The translations under genes were made by a program, and so were the position numbers. Below are positions 21,971 to 33,216 of a stretch of 64,000 bases of DNA, one piece after another (the stretch's first letter is position 1; each line of letters starts with the position of its first letter). The notes below the pieces were generated by a model, which saw nothing but the letters and a program-made list of their open reading frames with translations, ran no database searches and was not told where the DNA came from. The DNA comes from Metellina segmentata (taxonomy: Eukaryota; Arthropoda; Arachnida; Araneae; Tetragnathidae): NCBI GenBank assembly GCA_947359465.1, contig OX375881.1, positions 123,143,967 to 123,207,966 of the forward strand. The letters run 5' to 3'.

Positions 21971-22853
21971 GTCGTATGTACTTAGGTTAGATGTGGTATA
22001 AAATTAAAGTAACACCGTCAGAAACAAATTTGGAATTAATCTTAGCGTTAATCGCGTTTGGCCTAAAAGGAATGATCGATAGTTGTACATTTGATGCGTA
22101 AGCAAAAATCCAAGCGTCCTTTTTGTGTAGATAGTTTTTGCAAAATGAGAATCACCTAGGAATGAAAGAAAATCAACATACCTGGAATAAAGAGAGAAAC
22201 TCAATTTTTTAATTAAATCCTCTTTTTATAGTATAATTTATATTCGGTCTCCAAGCCCACGTAGCGCGTTGGATGAAAGGCGGAAGGTATTAGCACTTCC
22301 TAAAAAAGAAAACAGAAAAAAGGGGAACTGAGGGTGATAATTACCTTGAAAACAAGAAGGCTCCCGAATCAGATGCGGTATTCACGCGCATCGTGTTATC
22401 GCCAATTGCCGGCGAATCCATCGTCGCTCTCAAGTAGTGAGCGGGACTCGGTTTTGATGCGTTGGTGAATCAGTAAGGTGCGTAAGTGTCCTTTCAAAAT
22501 TGACGTTCCATCTCTTTATAGGTTCTGTTTTGTAGAGATCAGTGGAGAGAAAGACTGCCTGCTTAATGTGCTCGGAAACGTTTCTTCCTTCACTCTGTCA
22601 TATTTAGTTGTAGTTTCTCCTTCTGCCAACCCAAGAAGACGGCCACTCTGGCATTTTAATGTGTTTGTTTTTCACAGTTCTTCGGCCAGGGAGCTTCCTC
22701 TCGTACCCGTACCCTGGGTTCAGCGACTTGTTAACGGCTTTTTGTGAGGGTTGTGCGCACCTTGCAGACCGAGATTTTAGGGGTTGTGTAAACGAGGCAG
22801 ACGTACACTGACATAAGTCAGTTATATATAAAAATAAAATGTGCAATGTCACA
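21971..22853 (-). repeat. 3' LTR (883 bp)
   Basis: On the minus strand it starts TGTGACATTGCAC straight after the polypurine tract and ends near CATACGAC. It shares about 590 bp with 31323-31877 at high identity, including a TATAAAAAG box (22221-22230) as the likely promoter. About 25 bp present here (GCCCACGTAGCGCGTTGG..., 22256-22300) are missing from the other LTR, so the copies have diverged by indels as well as substitutions. Confidence 0.85.
22221..22230 (-). promoter_or_regulatory. LTR TATA box candidate
   Basis: TATAAAAAGA on the minus strand lies about 250 bp before the LTR end. It is conserved in the 5' LTR copy near 31573-31582. Confidence 0.5.
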
Positions 22854-22867
22854 TATCCTCCCCTCAC
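22854..22867 (-). promoter_or_regulatory. polypurine tract of the LTR element
   Basis: GAGTGAGGGGAGGA on the minus strand is immediately upstream of the 3' LTR start. This is the position of the plus-strand primer in LTR retrotransposons. Confidence 0.75.
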
Positions 22868-25074
22868 TCAAGAAATTTGAAAAAATTTAATGCCTCAGTA
22901 TGCCATGAGGGTAAAACAAAAACAGCCAACAGAAAACTAAATTGACCTTAAAAAAATATACCATCAGCCACTCCACCAACACACTATCAGGACCTGCAAC
23001 AATACAAGGAATGGTGACAAGAAGGGTTGAAAAAAAATATAAAAGTATAAATTGCATATTTGTAAAATTTCAAGCCTTTACAGTTTCTTCAATATGCTAT
23101 GTAAAGAAAAATATTTTTGCCAAGATGTTCATATAATGACACACAAACTTGTAAAAGATTCACATTTCTCAATCAGCATTTTAAATTAATATTAACTATA
23201 ACAAATTCCTTATTCATTGCAATTATTTGCATAATAAATATTTGATTATTACACAATAAATTTGTTTCAACAAATATAAAATCAGAATGTGTTTATAATT
23301 ACAACATTTGGTGACTGTCCACTGGTTAAATTTGGTACAATGTCCATTGGCTCCTTGAAAATAAAATTTGTTAAAAGACATAATTTAATCTGCTATTGCA
23401 CAATAATTCATGCATGACTTATTTTATTTACGAAGATTAAGAAAAATTAGACACGATATCAGACGGTAAACAAACAGCAATAATGACAACACGAAAGACA
23501 ATGCACGATGATAGGAACAAAAAGAAGATAAGACACAACCAATAGACACTAAAAGCGCGACAATAGGAAAATAAGATGCAACATTAGCCTCGGAAAGGCA
23601 AACGTTACAACTGAACAATACATCGATACAAAACACTGGACACGACATCGACATCTAAAAATTAAACTTTACGTGCGTCGATACAAATACTGGACGCGAC
23701 ATAGACATCTGAAAAGCAAACATTATGTGCGTTGATACAAACTTTGGACGCGACATTGACTTCTGAAAAAAATGTGATTAAAACAAAACTTATGTTGAAA
23801 TTTTAGAGAGAGTTTGTTGAGGTATGTGAATTTCAATTCCTAGGGTCATGAATATCTGAGAAAGCAAAACCCCTAACCTCGTAAGTGCATAAAGATACCA
23901 CACAACTCAAAAACAGAAAGAAAAAAATACGTAAAACATAAATTATTACACACTAATTTTCCCATTCAGTCTTGGACTGAACTGACATTTTGTACGCCAT
24001 GTGAATTGACGCGCTAACCTTTGCGTGTAATTTTACAACTACACACTACACATACAAGTGTGTTAATTTCACATAACAAGAAAATTCGTGACACATTCAT
24101 GATTCAAGTGTATTTTGTTCAAAGCCGAAAACACCTTGGCATGAACAAGAAAAACAGACACTTGCAGCACATAAAAATACATCTGCGTGTTTGACGTAGC
24201 TGGTTTTGGCCGAAGATTCCTAAGTCATCCATCAACCAAATATATCTGCAGTATTGAAAGTACATTCACATAACCTGCCCTTTAATTGGCACCCTTTTGC
24301 TTCAAAACAAGACCAAAACATTGCAAAACTTTTGCAGCATGCACAAGACAAAGATACCAACCATTGTTTCTCTAAATTTTAAGCAACTCCCAAAACAGTA
24401 AGGCGCAACTTACTAACTCATTTATGAGTCTTATCTAATTTATACAATCATCATCAAATACATTGATGAGGTTAATTTATAATTTTAAGTAACCATTTTC
24501 ACAAAGCAGTTGCTCTGTGATAGTTATTAAAATAACATCTAATACATTAACCAATAACAATAAATGTACAACTTAGAACTCAAAAATGTTAATTTTTTAT
24601 TATAAACAAAGACATGTTCACACGAAAATATTAAGATATATTTACAAATTCCACATCAACTCCCCATTACACTCCCATCAATAGGTTTTTAGACATTGTG
24701 AACAAACTGGACCATACATCAGAACTTGAATACGCAACAAATTTCGAATTGAATGCTAAGATTAGGATTAAATGTTTGAAGAAAAAAATTTTTAGTAAGC
24801 ATATAGTATATTGATTTCTGCAATCAGTTATAGGCAATGAAGGTAGATTTACAAGTAAATGTTTGCTCCGACCTAGGATGTTATCTACGCCAGCGTATAT
24901 AACTGGAACGTACAAATACAGTATAAATCACCTCCATCAACAGAACGAACTACAGAAAAAAAATTTACTTTTTACAAACACCTGCAGAAAAGTTTGCAAT
25001 GTGTGAGTATAATGATAGGATTTGGCAAAAAATGATTATTTTACATTCGAAAATCGAATATACAATAAAAATAC
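22868..25074 (-). other. non-coding 3' internal region of the LTR element
   Basis: About 2.2 kb separate the pol stop from the polypurine tract. No frame longer than about 80 codons is open and none is recognisable. An env-like gene cannot be supported. The 55-bp tandem repeat at 23623-23785 lies within it. Confidence 0.5.
23623..23785. repeat. 55-bp tandem repeat, three copies
   Basis: Units begin TCGATACAAA (23623, 23678) and TTGATACAAA (23732) and share GGACRCGACATNGACATCT and TTA.GTGCG blocks. The period is 54-55 bp. Confidence 0.8.
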
Positions 25075-25231
25075 TTAATTTCTATTCCTCAGATTGTATC
25101 TATGAGGCAACATATGTGGAATTGATTTATGGCCTTGGTCCTCTAAATTAGACCTGCGTTTTGGTGCTAGACGCAACCTGTTTATATGGATCTTAAAGGG
25201 TGATGCATGAGTGTAATCTAGAGGTCTAATC
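25075..25231 (-). pseudogene. integrase C-terminal end of gypsy pol
   Basis: The minus frame ends HRYNLRNRN followed by a stop at 25075. The segment PFKIHINRLRLAPKRR is typical of the end of gypsy-type integrase. It continues directly from the integrase tail at 27984-28392, separated only by the hAT insertion and its duplicated target. Confidence 0.7.
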
Positions 25232-25239
25232 ATGTAGTT

Positions 25240-27975
25240 CAGTGATTCACAACCTGTGGGGCGCGCCCCCTTAGGGGGCGCGAGCACACTAGAAGAGAGG
25301 CGCGAGAATATCCAAGAGAAAATATTATTTAAAAAAATTGATTAACTGACTTAAAGGAAAGCACACATACACATAGAAAACAAAATACATTTCGACATAT
25401 TTAATAATTAGCTTATTAAAATAAAACAACTTCTAAATCAAAACTTACTTAATCAAAACATACCAAATTAAAAACAAATTTAATAATTATTAGTGACTTC
25501 CTTGGGCCTGTCTTGACGAGCAAAGTTTTTCGAAGGTAGGCTTAATATTAGAAATAGCCACTCTCGGTTCTGTTTCTATATTTAGCAGAGATCTATATTT
25601 TGTCTTCAAAGAAGCCACAGCATAAAATCCAGTTTCACAAAAGTAGGATGTTGAAAATGGTAATAGAATGCGAAATGCTCTTGTTTTTAGTGCAGAAAAA
25701 TAATCCTCTACTCCTGACCAAAATTCAAATAGTGATTTATTACTAAATTGTCTTTTGGTTTCACCACTTGTCGTGAAGTCTATGAATTTTTCTTCATCAT
25801 CAATTGAGAGTCCTTCGGGAGTCTTATGAAATGGATCCCTAACCCAATCGTAACTTGCTAACAGTTTGTCGTCAGCAAGAAAATACTTTTTTAATTCTTT
25901 GCCAGCGTGGCTAAATGATTTTAAATGGTTACAAAAACAACTCTTACATGTTCTTCTTCAGCCTTGTAAATTTCAGTACAATCATTCAAATTTGCAAACA
26001 TTGTTAGGTTTTTTGCTTTAAATTTCTGCTCCACAATTCCAATTTTCTACAAAAAGCATTAACTTTATCACTTGTATCCAACATATGTATATCTGCTCCT
26101 TGGAGTTGAAGATTCAAGTTATTTAATTTCTCGAATATGTCGACCAAGTACTCAATTTCATCACAAATAAACCATTGCGAAAATTCTTGGCTTCCGGTTT
26201 GTTTTCTCTTCATCCAGGAAAATGGAGATATCTTCTCTTAATTCATAAACACGTTGCAAGAATTTCCCACGTGTTAACTATCTTGCCTCGCAATAAAATA
26301 GTAAAGCTAAATGCATTGCACCCATGTCTTTACAAAGTGCGGAAAAGATACTTGTTTTCAGGGGTCTCATTTTGATATAATTTACTACGGTTAAAACTGT
26401 AGCTAACACAATATTCAGACCAGGACTCATTTCTTTGAAAGCCAAAGCTTCTCTGTGGATCATGCAATGTGTCCAGACGCACTGAGGCGATTTTTGTTTT
26501 ACAAGTACTTGTATACTTTGGAATCTTCCGTACATTGAACGAGCACCATCGGTGCATATTCCGACGCAATTTTTCCATTCTATGTTTGCCTCGTTCATAA
26601 AATCATTTAAAATAGCAAATAATGCGAGCGCTGTTGCTTTGAGTTCTATCGGTTTGCAGAAAAGTATTTCTTCTATTGCTGACATATTATCATAAAATCG
26701 AACATAGGCAATGAAATGAGCATCTTTATTACTATCTGTTGTTTCATCAAGCTGTATTCAAAACAATTTGTCACGCGACTTCGAGAAAAGCTGACACTGT
26801 ACATCTTCAGCTATATCACCAATTCGACGTGCAACAGTATCATTTGAAAGAGGTATGGACTGCAATTATTTTGAAAAATTATCTCCAAACATAGTTTCTA
26901 CAGTCTCAATTGCTGCAGGCAAAATAAGCTCTTCACCAACGGTGTGAGGTTTTTTACATCTGGCTATTTTAAATGAAACTTTGTTGGATGCAATTAAAGC
27001 TTTTTTATTCACAGACAAAGTTTCTTTAAAAAATGATTTTTGTTTTTCATATGATTTTAATTTTAATTGGTAGAACTCTCTGGGTTTGTTGACGTACTCA
27101 CTATGAAGCGTTTCCAAATTTCTTTTAAGTTTATTAGGTTTCATGCTATCTGCGGCCAACATTTTTGAGCAAATGATACACAGAGGCCTTTCTTCTTCAT
27201 TTACTTCAGTACTGGTAAACCCCAAATTTAAGTAATCTTGAGAATATTTTCTTGATTTTATTTTCGGAACCTAGCTCATCTGTGTACTTGTTGATGCTTG
27301 ACTATCGTCTAATGCTCGTTTACGCCCGCTTAAAAAATTATCCATGGGTCTGCATAAATCTGCTGCCGTGAATATTTACTATGGTGATTGCAATTAACAC
27401 GAAAACATATATAACATACGATAGATTTGATAGCGATCGACTCGAATGAGAATTGAAACTTGCGTTATCGAACATTTGCCTTCTTCCTATGATAAAACAT
27501 TTGCTCTGCGCATGCTCGAGACGGCTTTCATAAACCATACTACTTATTTTTTCTCTTTTCTTTAGTCAAGATTCTGCTTTATTTCTTTTATTATTCCAAA
27601 AAAAAGTATTCCCAGTTTTTAAATTTAGCTCACCTTGTCTAGGTTAACTTTCATTGACGAATTTTTGTACTTTCATGTTCTTTAAACGTTATCTCCATGT
27701 TTGGCTTTCATTTCAAATATAATATTTAAATTTTCCCCGCTTCCATTCGCTTCATCTGGTCACCGCCCCCTTGGCAAAATGTCAGATGTGGTTTCTCGCC
27801 AACGTTGGATCGCTTTTTCTCTTGTTTTGGCAGTTAGTTAAAAATAATTTAAAAACAGAAATCAAACTACTCAATACATATTATTGTTGTATACATTTTA
27901 TTGTATGCGGGGGGGGGGCGATAAAAATTATGATTGAAAACTGGGCCACGAATAATGAAAGGTTGAGAAACGCTG
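25240..27975 (-). mobile_element. hAT DNA transposon with exact 8-bp target duplication
   Basis: ATGTAGTT occurs directly at 25232-25239 and 27976-27983, an exact 8-bp duplication as expected for hAT. The ends are CAGTGATTCACAACCT (left) and the inverse of AGGTTGAGAAACGCTG (right), followed by G/C-rich runs (GGGGCGCGCCCCC and GGGGGGGGGCG). The interior of 2736 bp holds a degraded ZBED-like transposase. The insertion splits the gypsy integrase. Confidence 0.95.
25500..27225 (-). pseudogene. hAT transposase (ZBED/SCAND3-like), degraded
   Basis: The N-terminal piece (27225-26866) contains a BED-type zinc finger candidate, CIICSKMLAADSMKPNKL with downstream LETLH. After an in-frame stop, LDETTDS near 26750 is the region of the first catalytic aspartate. 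ICTDGARSMYGRFQSI (second Asp) and THCMIHREALAFKEM follow in 26685-26278. WLICDEIEYL-type sequence in 26213-26004 belongs to the hAT C-terminal half. There are at least two stops (about 26866 and 26762) and one frameshift near 26280. The family resembles SCAN/ZBED-domain hAT transposases seen widely in animals. Not functional as it stands. Confidence 0.85.
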
Positions 27976-27983
27976 ATGTAGTT

Positions 27984-28392
27984 AACATCATTTGACTTTG
28001 AAACAATACAGTATGAACCAGTAAATTTTGGTTTGAAAGTGTCCCTTGATTTCAGATAAACAATATCATCAACCTCTAGATATCTCAGTTTTGCATTTGG
28101 CAACTGTCTATTATTTTGTTTAATTTGGTTTCTTTCTAATGATGAATGGGCATTTTCATAAGCAGTTTTTAAATCCTTTAACAGTTAAATAGTGCGATTT
28201 ATCAATTTGTGTAGGATTAATCTGTTCCTCAAATGTGTCAAAGTATAGTAATAGATTTCGACCAAAATGTAAAAAATTTGGAGTGTACCCTGTGGCAGAG
28301 TGTATCGTACCATTATAAATAGACTGATGCACCATTAGAGCGTGCTGTAATGATACCCCTTTCTCTGTTAAAGTAATAATTGAAGCTTTCAA
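27984..28392 (-). pseudogene. gypsy integrase C-terminal fragment
   Basis: The minus frame 28392-28156 contains IYNGTIHSATGYTPNFLHFGRN, characteristic of the integrase core end. The next frame has DIVYLKSRDTFKPKFTGSYCIV, an SH3-like C-terminal domain. The chain breaks at the hAT insertion and resumes at 25231. The catalytic part of integrase is absent. Confidence 0.8.
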
Positions 28393-28407
28393 TGAAGTAT
28401 TTATTCT

Positions 28408-29040
28408 TTATTCTTCAGTTATACCAGTTATACCTTGTTGATGAAGTTCATCAATTACCTTATCAACACAATTTTGAAAAATGGAGGATGCAGTTGTTAA
28501 ACCAAAAGGAAGACGTCTATTACAGAAAGACCCAAACTGAGTTGCAAAAGTAAGAGCATCTTGTAAATTTTCAGGTAAGTTAATTTGCCAATAGGCTGAA
28601 TGTAGATCGCACATGGAAAAATACTTCAATTCAGATATGTCGTTTATGATAGATTGAATACTTGGAAGCGGATAACTTGAGCTCTCCACAACTGTGTTTA
28701 AAAGACGTAGGTCAAGTGCCATGCGATATGAAATTTTGTCATTTTTGTTAGCCGGATTCTGTTTCTTTTTAAAAAGTAACATGGGACAACCCCAATGAGA
28801 AATGTTACGCTAAACTATTCCAGCTTCGATTAGGTCATTTAATTGACCTTTAACTTCTTCATGTAGTGCCTGAGGGATTTCAAAAGGTAAAGTTTTGATT
28901 GGATTCTCGCTCCTGAGGGATAATGAGGGAACAAGAAGATCTGTACAACCTAAAGTCTGTAGTGATTTGGAAAAGGCAGAGGAACTATTCATCAGTAGAT
29001 AAAGAAAATTTTGTTTTTGAGACTCATCTAAATGTTCCAA
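28408..29040 (-). pseudogene. gypsy reverse transcriptase, truncated before the YxDD motif
   Basis: Two adjacent frames give the N-terminal RT part: LHEEVKGQLNDLIEAGIV, then after a stop GCPMLLFKKKQ, MALDLRLLNTVVESSSYPLP, YFSMCDLHSAYWQINLPE (first catalytic Asp) and LPFGLTTASSIFQN. The match ends with QQGITGITEE and then jumps to integrase sequence. The YxDD active site, RNase H and the integrase catalytic core are missing, an internal deletion at about 28393-28407. Confidence 0.88.
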
Positions 29041-29465
29041 CTTAAAATAGGATTGGTGAAGATCAGTTTTTCTTTGTGCAAGAACTTCTGTTGAAGCAGA
29101 TATTTGATGGCATGTTTCATTGCTTTCAATCGCATTGTCCTTTTTATATTACCCTTTTCACAAATTTGGATTTGTTTTGAAATATTCCCTATCCATGTGT
29201 GTTTGTTTATGTGCATCGGTGCTTCACCAATATTTGACATTATGGTTATGAAATTGCCCTTTTTATTTACTTCATTAATTGAAGGAAATAGTTGAATGTT
29301 TTTGTTTTGAAAAGTGGGTGTAAACAAAACATCATGTTTCCCTTTGTCAGAAACCACAAAGTTAGAAACGTTAACCTGAATTTGCATAGATTCTTTGGGA
29401 GGTATAACAACTTTCTTAGAAAGATAAACAGGATATACTTCATTATTAGATTCAGACTGTTCCAC
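29028..29465 (-). pseudogene. gypsy pol linker between protease and RT
   Basis: The open minus frame contains VVIPPKESMQIQVNV and IGNISKQIQICEKGNI, resembling the region between protease and RT in gypsy polyproteins. No catalytic residues are expected here. The call rests mainly on its position between the protease and RT fragments. Confidence 0.55.
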
Positions 29466-29751
29466 TATCTCGTCCTTGTTTTAGTTTATTAAAGGAACTT
29501 CAAAATTGTAAAATTTTGCTTTTGCAAGTTTGGAATCAATTATTAAGTTAGTCTTAGAAATAAAATCATAGACAAGAATTCCATCAAAACCTTCCTGCTA
29601 GAAGTTACCAATATAGAAAATGTTTTTAAAATTTTGTTTTTCAATTTTGAAGGAAATTTCAGTACACGAGGAAAAATTTAATTCAGAGTTCACAGTTTTA
29701 ATTTTAACGGCTCTAGAAGGAAATGTAACTTTGGCAATTGTTTTGATTTCT

Positions 29752-29952
29752 TTAAAAAATGGTGCTAGGTAAAAGACTGATTGAACTGCCAGAATCTAGC
29801 AACATACAATAATTATACTGTCCAAACTGAATGTTAATGACAGGTAACTGCCCCTTGTCAAATACATTATTGATAAATACAGTTTCATTTAGCCTGTTAT
29901 CCTCTTGACTGGATACATTATTTTGCACAGAAAGTCCATATGGTTCACACAA
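29752..29952 (-). pseudogene. retroviral-type aspartic protease fragment (gypsy)
   Basis: NYCMLLDSGSSISLLPS carries the DSG active-site triplet of aspartic proteases and lies directly upstream of the RT region. The frame is closed by a stop at 29752. Confidence 0.7.
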
Positions 29953-29969
29953 AAATTATTTTACAGTTT

Positions 29970-30908
29970 TGTTAGACATATTCATTTTCTCGGTAAGTAT
30001 TTTGTTTATTTGTATTTTTTGCGAGTCGAAATTCCTGATATTTGATGATTGTTTACATGTTCTATCAGAGGGCAAAGCATCACTTCCTATTGTCCTCTGT
30101 TTCCGTTTAAAAACCAAACATTGTTTACTTTGGGACCCTAAAATCTGGGACGTGGAAAATTTGGAGTTCTTGCAACTCTACTTTGACTTGGGCGATATTC
30201 TTCCATATGCGATGGGAAATCTCGTTGCTTGAGTGTTGTTTGTTGCTAGGTAATTCCTGCATACACTCATAGTGTGTCCAGTTATCCCACAAAAATGACA
30301 CGTGACAGCTCTCCTGTTTTCATAAACAGCTTAGGAGTGTCGTTGCCCTTGGTTTGCGTCACCTGTGTGACTGGAAGTGATTTTTGTGAATAATTCACAA
30401 TCTGACAGAGCATGATTTCCTTTCTTACACAGGCTACAGTTCTGAATCGCATTTCTTAATTCTATTGATAACTTGTCAATTTGACCCTTTAATTTGCGTA
30501 TTTCCTCACTTTCCGCTTTTGAGCATGGTAGCCTAATGACTTCATTGTTTCATTCTGAAACATTTGCACCGTTTGAAAATTTTTGATGTGCACTGTTGGA
30601 ATTGGTTCTTCCATAAAAAATGCCTGAATTTTGCTACGGGCCTGGTCGAATGTGTCTATTGTAGCACATGATGGATTATTTGAAAACCATTCTTGTGCAG
30701 CTTTAGTAAGTTTGGATTATAAGAAACACAGGGTCGTTTTCTCCGACCAATTGTTGAGATCTTTAAGGTCTGACACCTGTTTTAAGAACCATTGGGTTTT
30801 TGAGGGATCACCGCTGAAGGTTTCGATGTTGAAGTTAAATTGTTTCTCCATAGTTATGTTATTTGGCATAGTATAAAAGTATGTTACTCCTGATCTTAAA
30901 GTTTTCAT
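29970..30908 (-). pseudogene. gypsy gag with two zinc knuckles, broken by stops
   Basis: The N-terminal frame (30908-30717) reads MEKQFNFNIETFSGDPSKTQW, a capsid-like start. In further frames the minus strand gives CSLCKKGNHALSDC (30432-30391) and CHFCGITGHTMSVC (30304-30263), both CX2CX4HX4C zinc knuckles that bind RNA in gag. Stops and shifts lie between. Confidence 0.8.
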
Positions 30909-31300
30909 CAGAGACCCATTAGCACATTAGATTATCACACAGCAAATTCAAATCATCTTGAAAAAAAAATCCCAAATACACCTCTACCGATCGAAAAAAA
31001 ATAGGTGAATGAGGCTCTCAGATATTCAATACAAGCACTCAGTGTGACATTTGATAAGTTATAATTAAAAATCAACTTAATATTATGATGTGTGAAAATA
31101 GTTTCACTAATCAAGAAATGTTACCAACAAAACACAAGAAATTATTACTCATATCTTTGATCACAATTTCACACATTTCAAAATTCAGAACTTATTCTTA
31201 CATCATAAATAAACAAAGATTGAAAATTTCATTGAAATGAAAAAATTCAAATGTCACATTGAGGTACTTTGATAACCAATCGCAAAATAAAACTACTAGG

Positions 31301-31317
31301 ACTGGTCGACGGCCCCA
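31301..31317 (-). promoter_or_regulatory. primer binding site candidate
   Basis: TGGGGCCGTCGACCAGT on the minus strand lies about 5 nt after the 5' LTR. It begins TGG, as expected for pairing with a tRNA CCA end. The matching tRNA was not identified. Confidence 0.45.
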
Positions 31318-31322
31318 TATTT

Positions 31323-31877
31323 GTCGTATGTACTTGGGTTAGATGTGGTATAAAATTAAAGTAACACCGTCAGGAATTAATTTGGAATGAATCTTTGCGT
31401 TAATCGCGTTCGGCCTAAAAGGAATGATCGATAGTTGTACATTTGATGTGTAAGCAAAAATCCAAGCGTCCTTTTTGTGTGGATAGTTTTCGCAGAATGA
31501 GAATCACCTAGGAATGAAAGAAAATCAACATACCTGGAAAGATGAGAGAAACTCCATTTTTTAATTAAATCCTCTTTTTATAGTATAATTTATCTTCGGT
31601 CTCCAAGCCGCACTTCCAAAAAAAGAAAACAAAAAAAGGGGAACTGAGGGTGAGAATTACTTTGAAAACAAGATGGCTACCGAATCAGGCGCGGTATTCA
31701 CGCGCATCGTGTTATCGCCAATTGCCGGCAAATCCATCGTCGTTCTCAAGAGTGAGCGGGACTCGGTTTTGATGCGTGGGTGAATCAGTAAGGTTGGTAA
31801 GTGTCCTTTCAAAATTGACGTTTCATCTCTTTATAGGTTCTGTTTTGTAGAGATGAGTGGAGAGAAAGCCCGCCTGC
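31323..31877 (-). repeat. 5' LTR of the gypsy element, cut by piggyBac
   Basis: It is highly similar to 21971-22560 in the same orientation. Similarity stops exactly at TTAA (31878-31881), where the piggyBac terminus begins. The remaining roughly 290 bp of the LTR start are not found to the right within the window. Confidence 0.85.
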
Positions 31878-31891
31878 TTAACCCATTAACG

Positions 31892-32258
31892 ACTGACGTT
31901 GCGTTTTCGCAACATTAGTGAAAACATTTTTTTTTTTCTTATTCTGTATTGCGTTTTTTTTTTATTTAATTTTTTTTTGTATATTGTAGACAAAGCTTCA
32001 ATGTCTCCAGGGGAAAAAATTGTTTTTCTCACAATTCAAGATTTTATAAAATAAATTTCTAAAATTGTCATTTTTTTGCAATTTTTTTACTCTAATTTTG
32101 AAAAAATCTCACATACGGCAGAACAATTCAAAGGACTTCATGAAGAGACTTATGTTTTAGAAACATAGGTCTGCAAAATGGCATAACAAAATAAGGTTAC
32201 TATTTTGTCTTTGTATAAATATGAATTTTTTGAAAAGTTGCGAAAACGCAACGTCAGT
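31892..32258. repeat. 22-bp subterminal inverted repeat of piggyBac
   Basis: ACTGACGTTGCGTTTTCGCAAC (31892-31913) has an exact inverse at 32237-32258. Each copy contains a self-complementary GTTGCG-TTTT-CGCAAC hairpin. The repeats frame a 320-bp non-coding leader and may be transposase-binding sites. Confidence 0.75.
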
Positions 32259-32357
32259 CCAAAGCAGTGAACATTTTGAACTTTATGAACATTTGTCCGA
32301 AAATAACGGATGTCGAAGAAAACGGTTTTTTACTGTGAATAAAGCATTCATGACGCC

Positions 32358-32880
32358 ATGTTAGGAGATAATTTGCCGAGACCGAAAGATATATCTAACG
32401 ATATCGAACTTTTTTCTTCAAAACATTTATCGGATTTGTCACAAAATCATAAACATTTGTCTAAATCACCTAAAAAAAATATTGCTTGGAGAAATTTGCC
32501 TCCCGTATACATACTAATGCCTGCTGACAAAAAAACCATAGAAAAAGGAAAAAATGAAGTAATTATACAAAAATTATTGCATGATCTAGAGCCAGTAAAT
32601 GTATTTTTACAATTGTGCAATCAGAATCTTTTGGAACATATTATTCAAGAAAGTATTAAAATATGCAGAGCAGAAAATCTTCAAAAATTTTCCTCTTTCT
32701 GTTTCTATATTGAAGCGTTTTATAGGATTTCTGCTTTATATTGGCTATGTATGTCTTCCTTAAGAGAGACTTTCCTGTTCAGTTGCAGAAAATGTCAGCT
32801 GTCCATTAGTACGTACAGCACTAACACGTTCTATGCATATAGCTCCCGCGAAATTCAAGTTATTTTTGCGTTATTCTTCA
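32358..32880 (+). pseudogene. piggyBac transposase, N-terminal part
   Basis: The frame begins MLGDNLPRPKDISNDIELF, then shows IAWRNLPPVYI, FLQLCNQNLLEHIIQESIK and an LYWLCMSSLRETFLFS-like segment. After a one-base shift near 32780, VRTALTRSMHIAPAKFKLF continues in another frame. The pattern fits the N-terminal half of PGBD-type transposases. It is broken by the shift and by the CR1 insertion. Confidence 0.75.
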
Positions 32881-33135
32881 TTTATTTAGTACTAAGCAGT
32901 GTATTACTTCTATTTCTATTAGTTCAAACATTTTTAATTGTTTTTAAAGTGTTTTTATAGTCCTTGTACTTAGTTTTTGACTTGTCAAGTAGTCCTAAGT
33001 CAAGTCTCGTTAGGCCTAATTCACGTATGTCTCGTTGGGCCTAAATATTTTGTGTCTTGTTTGTTTTCATTCGGATAGTTGACTACTATAAGGTTATAGG
33101 ATATTTAATTCCAGTTTTTTCTGTATATTTGTTTC

Positions 33136-33216
33136 AGTGCAGTGCTTTTTCTGTGTATCTGACTTAGTGCTTTTTCTGTATGTTTGATTTTGTTTAGTGC
33201 TTTTTCTGTGCATTGA
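33136..33216 (+). repeat. three-copy tandem repeat in the CR1 5' region
   Basis: AGTGCTTTTTCTGTGTAT, AGTGCTTTTTCTGTATG and AGTGCTTTTTCTGTGCATTG occur in succession just before ORF1. Tandem 5' units in non-LTR elements can act as internal promoters, but that role is inferred. Confidence 0.6.

Larger units (their letters stand above)
21971..31877 (-). mobile_element. Ty3/gypsy LTR retrotransposon, interrupted and deleted
   Basis: The two long direct repeats (21971-22853 and 31323-31877) are the LTRs. The interior, read on the minus strand, gives a PBS candidate, gag with zinc knuckles, protease, an RT fragment and the integrase tail, then a polypurine tract. The order and the RT motifs fit the Ty3/gypsy group. 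A hAT element (25240-27975) sits in the integrase tail, and a piggyBac element cut the 5' LTR at TTAA. About 2.2 kb between the pol stop and the 3' LTR has no open frame. Many stops show that the copy is dead. Confidence 0.87.
31882..32884 (+). mobile_element. piggyBac element, 5' part
   Basis: TTAA at 31878-31881 is followed by CCCATTAACGACTGACG, a piggyBac-type terminus. A transposase N-terminal region follows and is interrupted at about 32885 by a CR1 element; the element resumes at 37026. The 3' terminus is not found. Confidence 0.82.

Noticed and set aside
22868..25074. env gene of the gypsy element (retrovirus-like)
   Set aside because: No open frame, signal peptide, cleavage motif or fusion-peptide-like segment can be shown.
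32940..33216. Host promoter upstream of a zinc-finger gene at 33217
   Set aside because: The downstream frame is CR1 ORF1 and the tandem units belong to the CR1 5' region.
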